A DNA stretch of 8,825 nt from an uncultured Dialister sp. (GCF_900765565.1 NZ_CAAFRZ010000122.1:1-8825), one strand, 5' to 3'. Shown: positions 1 through 7,905, counted from the stretch's first letter. Numbers and translations: made by a program. Notes: generated from the letters alone by a model not told the origin.

Positions 1-1
1 A

Positions 2-178
2 GGTTCCTTTCCCAATGACGAAGCTGTTATGAAAGTCTTCTATCTTCGGATTCTGGAACTGGAAAAGAAAAAACGGAAAGGAAAGGGTCACGTAGCTAAC
101 TGGTCAGATGTTAGAAACCAACTATTGATTGATGAACGAATGGGCAAGCTCATAGCAAAATATGATGAGCTAAACTAA
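2..178 (+). CDS. IS256-family transposase, C-terminal fragment (runs off the left edge)
   Basis: The open frame enters from the left edge and ends at TAA 176-178, giving 58 residues that begin GSFPNDEAVMKVFYLRILEL and end in KLIAKYDELN. The FPND..A..K..YLRI segment followed by a basic stretch, a W..VRNQL.IDER block and a short acidic tail is the usual end of IS256-family (Mutator-like, DDE) transposases. The catalytic residues would lie outside the window, so activity cannot be judged. A likely terminal repeat follows directly after the stop codon, so this is the right-hand end of an insertion sequence. Family assignment rests on recognition of this C-terminal pattern, not on a search. Confidence 0.8.
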   Translation, partial: GSFPNDEAVMKVFYLRILELEKKKRKGKGHVANWSDVRNQLLIDERMGKLIAKYDELN

Positions 179-180
179 AA

Positions 181-201
181 ACACAAAATTCTTGACAATC
201 C
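181..201 (+). mobile_element. Probable right terminal inverted repeat of the IS256-family element
   Basis: Three bases after the transposase stop comes ACACAAAATTCTTGACAATC. This resembles the right ends of many IS256-family elements, in which an ACAAAATT..TTGACA motif lies directly behind the transposase gene. The left end is outside the window, so neither the inverted repeat partner nor the expected 8-9 bp target duplication can be checked. The exact tip could be off by a few bases. Confidence 0.45.
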
Positions 202-307
202 CTACCATGGGGCCTGAAATTTCTCCACTCCCCTCCCACCATCGAAATGACAGGAGAGAAGAATGGTATCCATGTCATTCAATCATTTCTTCACAGCCTT
301 TTTTGAC

Positions 308-769
308 TTATGAAATGCCCTGCTTCTTCTCCAGCATCAGGAGTGCCTTCTTCATGGGAAGACCGCCACCGTAGCCGGTGAGGGACCCGTCGGCGCCGAT
401 AACCCGGTGACAGGGAATAATAATGAAAAGGGGATTGGCATTGTTGGCCATGCCTACGGCACGGTAAGCCTTCGGATGGCCGATGGCCTCAGCGATGTCC
501 CTGTAGCTCCTCGTTTCCCCATAGGGAATCTCCCGGAGCGCCGCCCACACCTTCTCCTGAAAAGCGGTGCCATGGGTACGGCAGGGAAAGTCAAAAGTCT
601 TCCTTCGCCCCTGGAAATACTCATCCAGCTCCCGGAACACCGTCAGCGCCAGCCCCTCCGGCGCTTTGCCTTCGGCTTCCTTCCCCGCCATCTTCAGCGC
701 CGTCACTGCACCGCCCTCATAGTCAAGCTCCATATCTCCAAAGGGAGAATGATACATGGCAGTCTTCAC
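308..769 (-). CDS. ogt: Methylated-DNA--protein-cysteine S-methyltransferase (O6-methylguanine-DNA methyltransferase)
   Basis: This suicide repair protein moves the alkyl group from O6-alkylguanine (or O4-alkylthymine) in DNA to its own cysteine. The active-site motif PCHRV is present in the context NPLFIIIPCHRVIGADGSL, followed by TGYGGGLPMKKALLMLE, as in Ogt/Ada C-terminal domains. The helix-turn-helix part FQEKVWAALREIPYGETRSY and the arginine finger in KAYRAVGMANN are also intact. I place the start at GTG 767-769, giving 153 residues beginning VKTAMYHSPFGD, because AGGAAG lies six bases upstream of it. An ATG start at 757 is also possible, and an open frame extends to 847 without a good ribosome site. 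It is a single-domain protein of normal length, unrelated in function to the R-M block and read in the opposite direction. No convincing promoter is seen. Confidence 0.93.
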   Translation of the reverse strand: MKTAMYHSPFGDMELDYEGGAVTALKMAGKEAEGKAPEGLALTVFRELDEYFQGRRKTFDFPCRTHGTAFQEKVWAALREIPYGETRSYRDIAEAIGHPKAYRAVGMANNANPLFIIIPCHRVIGADGSLTGYGGGLPMKKALLMLEKKQGIS

Positions 770-1034
770 GGCTCTCTTCCTTTCTTTCATTTTTACATAG
801 AGTATCATCAATTCTTTTGCTGAATCCAGTATATCATGGAAAAACAAAAGAAAGAGCCGTTGGCAATGGAGTGATTTAACAAAAAGAAAGCCGCTTCAAG
901 GAAAAATGTGGCAAACCGGCATCATGATTCTCTAAAAAATGTGAAAATTCATCCATTCAAGCCGGCAAAAGCGTGCTCATCAAATTTTAATAAAATATAT
1001 TTTTATCCTATACAATACAAAAAGAGTCCCGTCA
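770..1034. other. Intergenic region between ogt and the ATPase gene; AT-rich tract
   Basis: No coding frame is credible here. Bases about 980-1020 form a very AT-rich tract that could act as an upstream (UP-like) element for the promoter at 1035-1064. CCGGC near 916 and GCCGG near 961 could pair, but they are too far apart and lack a T-run, so I do not call a terminator. The two genes diverge, so this stretch should hold both promoters; only the rightward one can be recognised. Confidence 0.5.
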
Positions 1035-1064
1035 TTGAATCGACAATGCATGATGTAGTATAAT
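1035..1064 (+). promoter_or_regulatory. Sigma-A type promoter of the ATPase gene
   Basis: TTGAAT (1035-1040) and a perfect TATAAT (1059-1064) are separated by 18 bases. Transcription would start near 1070, inside the palindrome at 1064-1104, about 55 bases ahead of the ATG at 1126. This is the best promoter upstream of the ATPase and R-M genes. It may serve all of them if the weak hairpin near 2551-2588 does not stop transcription. Confidence 0.65.
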
Positions 1065-1104
1065 TTTACTCAAAAGGATTTTAGTAAAATCCATATGACT
1101 AAAA
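1064..1104. promoter_or_regulatory. 41-bp near-palindromic operator-like element, copy 1
   Basis: The element is centred on G1084. Its core TTTTAGTAAAA is flanked by arms that read TTTTACTCA on the left and ATGACTAAAA on the right. Comparison with its own reverse complement shows only three mismatched pairs plus the central base. It can also be read as three ACT/AGT-centred sites (1068, 1083, 1098) spaced exactly 15 bp. It begins on the last base of the -10 box and covers the expected transcription start, where a bound regulator would block transcription. A second copy with 34 of 41 identical bases lies at 7995-8035. That it is an operator is inference; the regulator is not identifiable. Confidence 0.6.
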
Positions 1105-1125
1105 TGGGAAGCAGGAGGTAGCTCC

Positions 1126-2508
1126 ATGTTTATTGGAAGAGAAGTTGAAATGGAACGGCTTCGCCGGATGTATGACTCCCCGAATCAGGAAGTAGTGCTG
1201 ATTTACGGACGGCGGCGAATCGGTAAAAGTGAGCTGATTAAGCAGTTTCTGAAAACCTCAAAGATCCAGGGGCTGTATTATCAATGCAAGCGGACAACGG
1301 AGATGAATAACGTCCAAAGTCTGTCTGCCTTGATTTCTGAGGTTTATCAGTATCCGCCTCTGGCCTTTACGGGCATGGAAAAGCTGCTTGATTTTCTTTT
1401 TCAGCAGGCCTGCCGCACAAGGCAGGTTCTGGTTTTGGATGAATACCCCTATCTGCGTCAGACAGTGCCCGGTTTGGACAGCATTTTACAGTCTTTGATT
1501 GATTCCTATCGGGAGCGTTCCCAGTTGAAGCTGATTCTCTGCGGCTCCTTTGTGGATACCATGAAATCACTGATGTTGGAAGAAAATCCGTTATATGGCC
1601 GGGTCACCCTGAGCCTTCATATCCATCCCATGGATTACTTCGAATCGGCTGCCTTTTACCCGGACTTCTCTCCGGCAGACAAGGTGCGGCTTTACAGTGT
1701 TTTCGGCGGCGTGCCTTATTACAACCGTCTCATAGATTCCACCCGAAGCGTCCGCGAAAATGTGATGAACCTGCTGGTGGAGCCCGATGCCCGGCTGGAA
1801 AATGAAGTCCAAATGTATCTTTTGGGAGAACTGTCCCGGTTCATCAATGCAAACGAAGCATTTGAGGCACTGGCACGGGGCTTTCACCGTTTTAAGGATA
1901 TTCTGTCCCAATCCCATATCACCAGCAGTTCAGCGCTGGCCGAAGTGCTGAAACGGCTGATACTCATGGAACTGGTGAAAAAAGAAGCTCCCATTAATGA
2001 CAGAAATAACAAAAAGAAAGCCAGCTATTTCATCAGCGACAATCTGTCCAGCTTCTATTACCGATATCTGTTTCCCTACAGTTCACAGCGGCAGATTATG
2101 GCGCCGGATACGTTTTGGGACCGGTACATTGCCCATGACTTTTCTGAGACCTTCGTCCCGAAACAGTTTGAAACCCTGTGCCGCCAGTTCCTCATCCGCC
2201 AGAATCGAAAAGGCCGGCTTCCAGAAATTTTTGATGCCATCGGCACCTATTCCTATGATTTACCTGAAGAGCATAGAAATGGAGAATTTGATGTAGTCAC
2301 CCACGACGACAAAGGATACATCTTCTATGAAGCCAAATTCCGGAAGACCCCTGTGACCGATGCCATGATTCAGACCGAAATCCGACAGGTCCAACAGACA
2401 GGAATGAACTGCCATAGATACGGCTTCTTTTCCCGCAGCGGCTATCAGGTGACCCCCAGACCCGGTGTCATTCTCTATACATTGGAAGACCTGTACAGCA
2501 ATGGCTGA
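1126..2508 (+). CDS. MNS/STAND-type P-loop ATPase with C-terminal DUF234-like PD-(D/E)XK motif
   Basis: A 460-residue protein without signal peptide or membrane segment. The start is fixed by AGGAGG (1113-1118) seven bases before ATG. The N-terminal half is a P-loop ATPase: FIGRE near the start, Walker A GRRRIGKS at residues 28-35, Walker B VLVLDE with D105-E106, and a sensor-like CGS at 139-141. The region after about residue 240 has the look of a winged-helix segment (SSALAEVLKRLILMELVKK). The C-terminal part has GEFDVV (D389) followed by FYEAKF (E402, K404), the D...ExK spacing of PD-(D/E)XK nuclease folds as found in DUF234. The architecture matches the archaeal-type ATPase/DUF234 proteins placed in the MNS clade of STAND NTPases. 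Function in this family is mostly unproven; a defence or mobile-DNA role is inference from the neighbouring type III R-M genes. Confidence 0.8.
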   Translation: MFIGREVEMERLRRMYDSPNQEVVLIYGRRRIGKSELIKQFLKTSKIQGLYYQCKRTTEMNNVQSLSALISEVYQYPPLAFTGMEKLLDFLFQQACRTRQVLVLDEYPYLRQTVPGLDSILQSLIDSYRERSQLKLILCGSFVDTMKSLMLEENPLYGRVTLSLHIHPMDYFESAAFYPDFSPADKVRLYSVFGGVPYYNRLIDSTRSVRENVMNLLVEPDARLENEVQMYLLGELSRFINANEAFEALARGFHRFKDILSQSHITSSSALAEVLKRLILMELVKKEAPINDRNNKKKASYFISDNLSSFYYRYLFPYSSQRQIMAPDTFWDRYIAHDFSETFVPKQFETLCRQFLIRQNRKGRLPEIFDAIGTYSYDLPEEHRNGEFDVVTHDDKGYIFYEAKFRKTPVTDAMIQTEIRQVQQTGMNCHRYGFFSRSGYQVTPRPGVILYTLEDLYSNG

Positions 2509-2596
2509 TGAACTCTTTCTACCTCTTTTAAGAATACGCCAGGACATTAAAAAACAGCTCTTATAAATTCTTTGAATCAGAGCTTTTGTACAGCTG
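2509..2596. other. Non-coding junction between the ATPase gene and the DUF4391 remnant
   Basis: No gene is supported. A 21-codon frame, MADELFLPLLRIRQDIKKQL plus one residue, starts inside the ATPase end (2501) and stops at 2566; it has no ribosome site of its own and I do not recognise it. On the minus strand, 2561-2668 reads as a protein-like 35-residue stretch (WRYFTHWANASLEKDIDWFI at its beginning) bounded by stops on both sides. It overlaps the next feature antisense and could be debris of another gene. The stretch looks like a rearrangement scar. Confidence 0.4.
2551..2588 (+). terminator. Possible weak rho-independent terminator after the ATPase gene
   Basis: AGCTCT (2556-2561) pairs with AGAGCT (2579-2584), and inside the loop ATTC (2567-2570) pairs with GAAT (2574-2577) around a TTT loop. 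Four T follow the right arm and A-rich sequence precedes the left arm. The stem is short, AT-rich and interrupted, so termination would be partial at best; read-through into mod and res remains likely. Confidence 0.3.
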
Positions 2597-2869
2597 ATGC
2601 AGCACAAGGATAAACCAATCAATGTCTTTTTCCAACGAGGCGTTGGCCCAGTGAGTAAAATAGCGCCATTAATAGTGCTGAACCGGAAGGACCAGACCAT
2701 TCACGAACAATTAAAAATGCAGGACGAAATCAATCGGCTGCATATGGTCATTCAGAAAACAGAAAAAGCCGCCTGGAAGGAACAGCAGCCGAAGAAGCGT
2801 TTTGAATTATATACAAAACTGCAGGAATATAAAAAACAACTGGAGGAGATTACCCATGGACAAGCTTAA
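2597..2869 (+). pseudogene. DUF4391-type accessory protein of type III R-M loci, N-terminally truncated remnant
   Basis: The frame gives 90 residues. From about residue 22 it reads like the C-terminus of DUF4391 proteins: a short hydrophobic piece (APLIVLNRKD), then a charged coiled-coil ending in the family-like block KKRFELYTKLQEYKKQLEEI. Complete DUF4391 proteins are a good 200 residues long and commonly sit just upstream of the methyltransferase gene in type III loci, the place it occupies here. The N-terminal domain is missing: an in-frame TGA lies at 2573-2575 and no ribosome site precedes ATG 2597. Its end overlaps the mod start by 14 bases, the tight coupling expected of the intact ancestor. 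It could still be translated as a short coiled-coil peptide, but I favour a broken gene. The function of DUF4391 is not established. Confidence 0.55.
2842..2848 (+). promoter_or_regulatory. Ribosome binding site that decides the mod start
   Basis: GGAGGAG ends seven bases before ATG 2856. The open frame could begin at 2802, but that start has no such site and adds 18 residues not typical of Mod proteins, so translation is placed at 2856. Confidence 0.8.
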
Positions 2870-4790
2870 AATGCATACGCCGGATCTGGCAGAAGAAAAC
2901 TATAAGAAGCTGGCGGCCCTGTTTCCGGATGCTGTGACGGAAGCCAAAGACGAGAATGGAAACACGGTCCGGGCCATCGACAAGGATGTATTGATGCAGG
3001 AAATCAATGCCAAGGTGGTGGACAATGGGCAGGAACGGTACCAGTTTACCTGGCCGGATAAGCGGAAAGCCGTGGTCCTTGCGAATGCGCCTATTGCCAA
3101 GACCCTTCGCTTTGAAAAGGATAAATCTGTGGGCAGGGATGGAACCCCCGGCGGGACGGACTCTGAGAATATCTACATCGAGGGCGATAATCTGGATGCC
3201 CTGAAACTTCTGCAGGAGACATATCTGGGGAAGGTGAAGATGATTTACATCGATCCGCCCTATAACACGGGGAGTGACTTCATTTACGAAGATGATTTTT
3301 CGCAGAAGACAGCAGATTATGCAGATAACAGCGGGCAGACCGATGAAGAAGGAAATCGACTGGTGCAGAATAGCGAAAGCAACGGTCGGTTTCATACAGA
3401 TTGGCTGAATATGATATACCCAAGATTGAAAATTGCGAAAGATTTTTTGTCTGACAACGGGCTTATTTTTATTAGTATTGATGATAATGAAGTTGATAAT
3501 CTTAGAAAGATTTGTGATGAAATATTTGGAAGTAGAAATTTTCTTGCTCTTCTTACGGTGATTGTAAAAACAGAAGGTAGGAGGTATGGAGGCTTTGCAA
3601 AGACACATGAGCAAGTTGTGATATATTCAAAAAATATTGATCAAGTAGAATTAAATGAAATTGATGTGCCCGGGAAAAAATTTCAGTTTTATGATGATCT
3701 TGGCGGATTCAATATTCAAGAATTGAGAAATCAAAACGCTAGAGCTTTTAATTCCTCTAATAGGCCTAACTTGCGATATCCCTTTTATGTAGATTTATCA
3801 AATACGGATAAGAATGGTTTTAGTAAAGTATATTTACAGAATGATGGAACATTAATAGAGGTGTATCCTATAACTATAAATGGATATGAAAGCGTGTGGC
3901 GTTGGGGTAGAAATGAAAAGGCATCTAAGCAATTATCTGATTTAGTTGCGCGTAAAGGGACAGATGGAATTATTAGAATATATCAAAAAATGCGTAAATT
4001 AACAGAAATGCCTAAAACAGTTTTGATGGATAAAGATTTTATCTCTATCAAGGGAACTAGAGAATTGCAAAATCTGCTTGGAGTGGGAATTTTTGATTTT
4101 CCAAAACCCTCAAAATTGGTTAAATTATTTGAATGTATTGGCACAAACGACAGTGCAACGGTACTTGACTTTTTTAGTGGGGCAGGTACAACTGCGGATG
4201 CTCTCATGCAATTAAATTCGAAAGATGATGGACATCGTAAATTTATTCTAGTACAGCTTCCTGAATTAACGAATAGAAGTTCAGAAGCATATAAAGCTGG
4301 TTACAAGACTATCTGCGATATTGGTGAAGAGCGCATCCGCCGCGCCGGCAAGAAAATCAAAGAAGAAACGGGGGCCGACATTGACTATGGCTTCCGCTGC
4401 TTCAGGGTGGACTCTTCCAACATGAAGGATGTATATTACAAACCTTCTGATGTAACACAAGGAGAATTGGATCTTTTTACGGACAACATCAAAGAAGACC
4501 GTACACCGGAGGACCTTTTGATCCAGGTCATGCTGGATCTGGGGGTATTGCTGTCTTCCAAGGTGGAAGAGGAAGAAATTGCAGGGAAGAAGGTTTTCTC
4601 TGTGGCCGATGGCTATCTGATTGCCTGCTTTGACAGGGATGTGACCGATGATGTTGTAACGGCCATTGCCAGAAAGCATCCTTTCTATGCAGTATTCCGG
4701 GACAGTTCTTTCAGCTCTGACAGCGTGGCTGCAAACTTCGAGCAGATTTTTGATACCTATAGTCCGCAAACGGTAAGGAAGGTGCTGTGA
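2856..4790 (+). CDS. mod: Type III restriction-modification system methyltransferase subunit Mod (adenine-N6)
   Basis: A 644-residue DNA methyltransferase that recognises the target site and methylates adenine on one strand using S-adenosylmethionine; it also supplies specificity to Res. The order of motifs is that of the beta class: catalytic motif IV DPPYNTG at residues 133-139, then FISIDDNE, and the SAM-binding motif I LDFFSGAGTTADA from about residue 437. Upstream, IYIEGDNLDALKLLQETY is the usual type III block preceding motif IV. Length is normal for the family. The variable target-recognition domain should lie at about residues 220-400. Bases about 3400-4310 are far more AT-rich (sampled 60-base lines of 23-27 % GC) than both ends of the gene (53-55 %), with a switch to AGA, ATA and TTA codons, so the centre appears to have been exchanged. 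No frameshift or simple repeat tract is visible. The next gene starts one base after the stop. Confidence 0.95.
   Translation: MDKLKMHTPDLAEENYKKLAALFPDAVTEAKDENGNTVRAIDKDVLMQEINAKVVDNGQERYQFTWPDKRKAVVLANAPIAKTLRFEKDKSVGRDGTPGGTDSENIYIEGDNLDALKLLQETYLGKVKMIYIDPPYNTGSDFIYEDDFSQKTADYADNSGQTDEEGNRLVQNSESNGRFHTDWLNMIYPRLKIAKDFLSDNGLIFISIDDNEVDNLRKICDEIFGSRNFLALLTVIVKTEGRRYGGFAKTHEQVVIYSKNIDQVELNEIDVPGKKFQFYDDLGGFNIQELRNQNARAFNSSNRPNLRYPFYVDLSNTDKNGFSKVYLQNDGTLIEVYPITINGYESVWRWGRNEKASKQLSDLVARKGTDGIIRIYQKMRKLTEMPKTVLMDKDFISIKGTRELQNLLGVGIFDFPKPSKLVKLFECIGTNDSATVLDFFSGAGTTADALMQLNSKDDGHRKFILVQLPELTNRSSEAYKAGYKTICDIGEERIRRAGKKIKEETGADIDYGFRCFRVDSSNMKDVYYKPSDVTQGELDLFTDNIKEDRTPEDLLIQVMLDLGVLLSSKVEEEEIAGKKVFSVADGYLIACFDRDVTDDVVTAIARKHPFYAVFRDSSFSSDSVAANFEQIFDTYSPQTVRKVL
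4775..4782 (+). promoter_or_regulatory. Ribosome binding site of res, inside the end of mod
   Basis: AAGGAAGG lies nine bases upstream of ATG 4792, within the last codons of mod. A second ATG at 4801 would give the more usual family start MKFKFTIQ, but it is 18 bases from this site; both starts are possible and differ by three residues. Confidence 0.6.
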
Positions 4791-4791
4791 T

Positions 4792-7700
4792 ATGGCTGCC
4801 ATGAAATTTAAATTCACCATACAGGGGTATCAGACGGATGCTGTAAACAGCGTAGTCAGAGTATTCTCCGGCCAGCCCTTTCAGGACAGGGTCGGCTACC
4901 GGCGGGATGTTGGAACCCAGGATGATGATCGCAACCTATTTAACTGGCAGCAGTCTGATGAAGAACTATTCATGGGTTTTGCCAATGCACCGGTTTCGCT
5001 GAACGGGACACAGCTTCTTCATAATATCCGGGAAGTCCAAAAGGGCAGCAATATTAAGGAATCTTCTTCTCTTGCCCGGCATATGGGGGCCTGCTCTCTG
5101 GATGTGGAAATGGAAACGGGTACAGGAAAGACCTATGTTTACATCAAGACCATGTTCGAGCTGAATAAGCAGTATGGGTGGAGCAAGTTCATTGTGGTGG
5201 TCCCCTCCATTGCCATCCGGGAAGGCGTGCAGAAAAGTTTCCAGATGATGCAGGACCACTTCATGGAACAGTATGGCAAGAAAGCCCGCTTCTTTGTCTA
5301 TACCTCTAAGAACTTGACCGATATCGACAATTTCAGTTCCAGTGCAGACCTCTCGGTAATGATTATCAATGTACAGGCTTTCAATGCCGGGTTTAACAAA
5401 GAAAAAAATAAAGAAGGCAGAGGCGGCGATAAGGCGGCTCGGATTATTTTTTCAGCAAGAGATGATTTTGGCTCAAGAAAGCCTATTGATGTAATCGCAG
5501 CAAACCGGCCCATTGTGATTCTGGATGAACCGCAGAAAATGGGCGGCAAAAAGACGCAGGAAGCCCTGAAGGAATTCCATCCACTGTTTATGCTGAATTA
5601 TTCCGCCACCCATAAAGAGCATCATGATCTGGTGTATGTTTTGGATGCGCTGGACGCCTACCGGATGAAGCTGGTCAAAAAGATCGAGGTCAAGGGTTTC
5701 GATATCAAGAACCTCCGGGGAACAGACGGCTACCTGTTTCTGGAGAATATTGTCATATCCCCGAAGAAACCGCCCATGGCGCGCCTGGAGTTTGAGATCC
5801 GCTACGAGAAGTCCATCAATCGGGAGACCAGAATCGTAGGTGTGGATGATGATCTGTATGCTCTTTCGAAAGGGATGGAGCAGTATCAGGGATATCATAT
5901 CAATGAGATTGACCCCATCAGGGGCGCTGTGACATTTACCAATGGCATTGAAATTCACACAGGCGAAGTTCTGGGCGATGTCAGTGAAAAGGATATTCGC
6001 CGGGTGCAGATCCGAGAGACCATTCGGTCCCATTTCGAAAAGGAAAAGGAACTGTATAATCGCGGTATCAAGACCCTTTCCCTGTTCTTTATCGATAAGG
6101 TGGAGAATTACCGGAAGTATGATGCCGATGGAAACGAAGTAAATTCGGAATATGGCCGGATTTTTGAAGAGGAATATACAGCGATTCTGAATGAATATCT
6201 GACTCTGTTCGATACGCCTTATGAGCAGTATCTGCGCAGCATCGATGTGCATGCTACCCATGCCGGATATTTCAGCATCGACAAAAAAGGCCACAAGATT
6301 GACAGTCATATGAAGCGTGGCTCTGATATCAGCGATGATGAGTCTGCCTACGAATTGATTCTGAAAGATAAGGAAAAACTGCTGTCTTTTGACAACCCGG
6401 TTCGTTTTATTTTCTCCCATTCCGCCTTGCGGGAGGGCTGGGATAATCCGAATGTCTTCCAGATCTGCACGCTGAAGCATGGCGGCGATTCGACAACTAA
6501 CAAGCGGCAGGAAGTGGGCCGCGGTCTTCGACTCTGCGTGAATCAATCCGGCGACCGGATGGATGAGCACGTTCTTGGCTCAGAGGTACAGGAAGTTAAC
6601 AAGCTGACCGTTATTGCCAGTGATGGCTATAAGGACTTTGTTTCTTCTCTGCAGAAGGAAATCAGGGATGACCTGTATGAGCGGCCGACTAAAGCGACGC
6701 CGGAATACTTTGCAGGCAAGCGTCTCAGAGTCGGCGATGATATCATCACTGTTACCAGCGACGAGGCAAATAAGATTTATTTCTATCTGGTGAAAAATGA
6801 TTACATTGACGAAGACGGTCATGTCACGGATCAGTATCGGGCAGATGCTGAGAATCATTCCCTGGCTCCACTGCCGGATAAATTGAAACATATCGGGGAT
6901 GGCGTGCATGCGCTGGTGCAGGGTATCTTTGATGAGCATGCGCTTGACGGTATGATTGAGGATGGCCATGTGACAAAGGTGCAGGAAAATGCGCTGAATG
7001 ACAATTTCTTCAAGAAAGAATTCCAGACGCTCTGGAATTACATCAATCACAAATGGAGTTATTCTGTGCATTTTGACAGCAATGAGCTGATTCGGAATGC
7101 CATCCGGCATATTGATGATAAACTTTTTGTTACCGAGCTCCAGTACACGGTGACCCGGGGAACCCAGGGAGAAGACTGGTCTGCGGAAAAAGTAAAGGAA
7201 GGGCGGGGCTTTATTGCTGAAAAGAGCCACACCTATAATCTCAAACGAGGGGAAACCAGCCAGGTCAAATATGATCTGATCGGTCAGATTGGGGGTAGGA
7301 CCCATTTGACCAGAAGAACGGCTGCGGCAATCCTGAAAGGAATTTCTCCTCTCAAGTTCATCATGTATCGGTACAATCCTGAGGAGTTTATTTCCAAGGT
7401 TTCGAAGCTGATCAATGAAGAAAAAGCTGCCATGATTGTCAATGATATTACCTATAATCAGACCGACGGGTCCTACGATTCGACCATCTTTACCGCCGAA
7501 AAGAATAAGGACTTTTCCAAAGCCTATCTGGCGAAGAAGAATGTGCAGGATTATGTTTTCGCTGATGGAACGGCAGAAAAATCCGTGGAACGCAAATTTG
7601 CAGAAGACATGGATCTGGATGATAAGGTGGTGGTATATGCCAAGCTGCCGCGGGGCTTCCAGATTCCGACTCCGGTGGGGAACTATGCGCCGGACTGGGC

Positions 7701-7905
7701 GATAGCCTTTCAGAAGGGAACTGTAAAGCATATCTACTTCGTGGCTGAAACGAAAGGCTCTATGGAAAGCCTGGATTTGCGTCCCATTGAACAGGCTAAG
7801 ATTACCTGTGCCAAGAAACTTTTCAATGAGATTTCAAAGGATGATGTGGTATATGACCAGGTGGATTCCTATCAGAATCTGCTAAGTCTGATGAACGCAC
7901 TCTAA
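4792..7905 (+). CDS. res: Type III restriction-modification system restriction subunit Res (superfamily 2 helicase-nuclease)
   Basis: A 1037-residue ATP-dependent translocase and endonuclease that acts with Mod to cut DNA carrying unmodified sites. Helicase motifs appear in order: Q-motif-like YQTDAV near the start, Walker A ETGTGKT (108-114), motif II DEPQ (245-248), motif III SAT (271-273), REGWDNPNVF (547-556), and motif VI QEVGRGLRL (573-581). The C-terminal nuclease domain has the PD-(D/E)XK signature: PDW at 967-969 and ETK at 986-988, with hydrophobic IYFV before it. All key residues are present, so it should be active. The gene is even in composition, unlike mod. It begins one base after the mod stop, which fits coupled translation of a stoichiometric complex. 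No clear terminator follows; AGCA/TGCT at 7906-7921 pairs poorly. Confidence 0.96.
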   Translation: MAAMKFKFTIQGYQTDAVNSVVRVFSGQPFQDRVGYRRDVGTQDDDRNLFNWQQSDEELFMGFANAPVSLNGTQLLHNIREVQKGSNIKESSSLARHMGACSLDVEMETGTGKTYVYIKTMFELNKQYGWSKFIVVVPSIAIREGVQKSFQMMQDHFMEQYGKKARFFVYTSKNLTDIDNFSSSADLSVMIINVQAFNAGFNKEKNKEGRGGDKAARIIFSARDDFGSRKPIDVIAANRPIVILDEPQKMGGKKTQEALKEFHPLFMLNYSATHKEHHDLVYVLDALDAYRMKLVKKIEVKGFDIKNLRGTDGYLFLENIVISPKKPPMARLEFEIRYEKSINRETRIVGVDDDLYALSKGMEQYQGYHINEIDPIRGAVTFTNGIEIHTGEVLGDVSEKDIRRVQIRETIRSHFEKEKELYNRGIKTLSLFFIDKVENYRKYDADGNEVNSEYGRIFEEEYTAILNEYLTLFDTPYEQYLRSIDVHATHAGYFSIDKKGHKIDSHMKRGSDISDDESAYELILKDKEKLLSFDNPVRFIFSHSALREGWDNPNVFQICTLKHGGDSTTNKRQEVGRGLRLCVNQSGDRMDEHVLGSEVQEVNKLTVIASDGYKDFVSSLQKEIRDDLYERPTKATPEYFAGKRLRVGDDIITVTSDEANKIYFYLVKNDYIDEDGHVTDQYRADAENHSLAPLPDKLKHIGDGVHALVQGIFDEHALDGMIEDGHVTKVQENALNDNFFKKEFQTLWNYINHKWSYSVHFDSNELIRNAIRHIDDKLFVTELQYTVTRGTQGEDWSAEKVKEGRGFIAEKSHTYNLKRGETSQVKYDLIGQIGGRTHLTRRTAAAILKGISPLKFIMYRYNPEEFISKVSKLINEEKAAMIVNDITYNQTDGSYDSTIFTAEKNKDFSKAYLAKKNVQDYVFADGTAEKSVERKFAEDMDLDDKVVVYAKLPRGFQIPTPVGNYAPDWAIAFQKGTVKHIYFVAETKGSMESLDLRPIEQAKITCAKKLFNEISKDDVVYDQVDSYQNLLSLMNAL

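Noticed and set aside
243..285. Inverted repeat ATGACA / TGTCAT downstream of ogt
   Set aside because: The arms are about seven bases with a 20-base loop and no T-run on either strand, so it is not a convincing terminator.
1064..1104. The 41-bp repeat as part of a CRISPR array or as an intrinsic terminator
   Set aside because: There are only two copies almost 7 kb apart with no spacers, and the AT-rich dyad sits at transcription starts rather than gene ends.
2802..2855. Upstream in-frame start for mod adding 18 residues
   Set aside because: No ribosome site precedes it and the added residues are the DUF4391 coiled-coil read out of frame; GGAGGAG points to ATG 2856.
2850..3614. A 254-residue minus-strand open frame over the start of mod
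   Set aside because: It is antisense to the conserved DPPY region of mod and has no ribosome site or recognisable motif.
5473..7731. Two long open frames on the minus strand (5473-6570 and 6580-7731)
   Set aside because: They lie fully antisense to res, whose helicase and nuclease motifs are intact, and their translations show no recognisable domain; they are shadows of res codon use.
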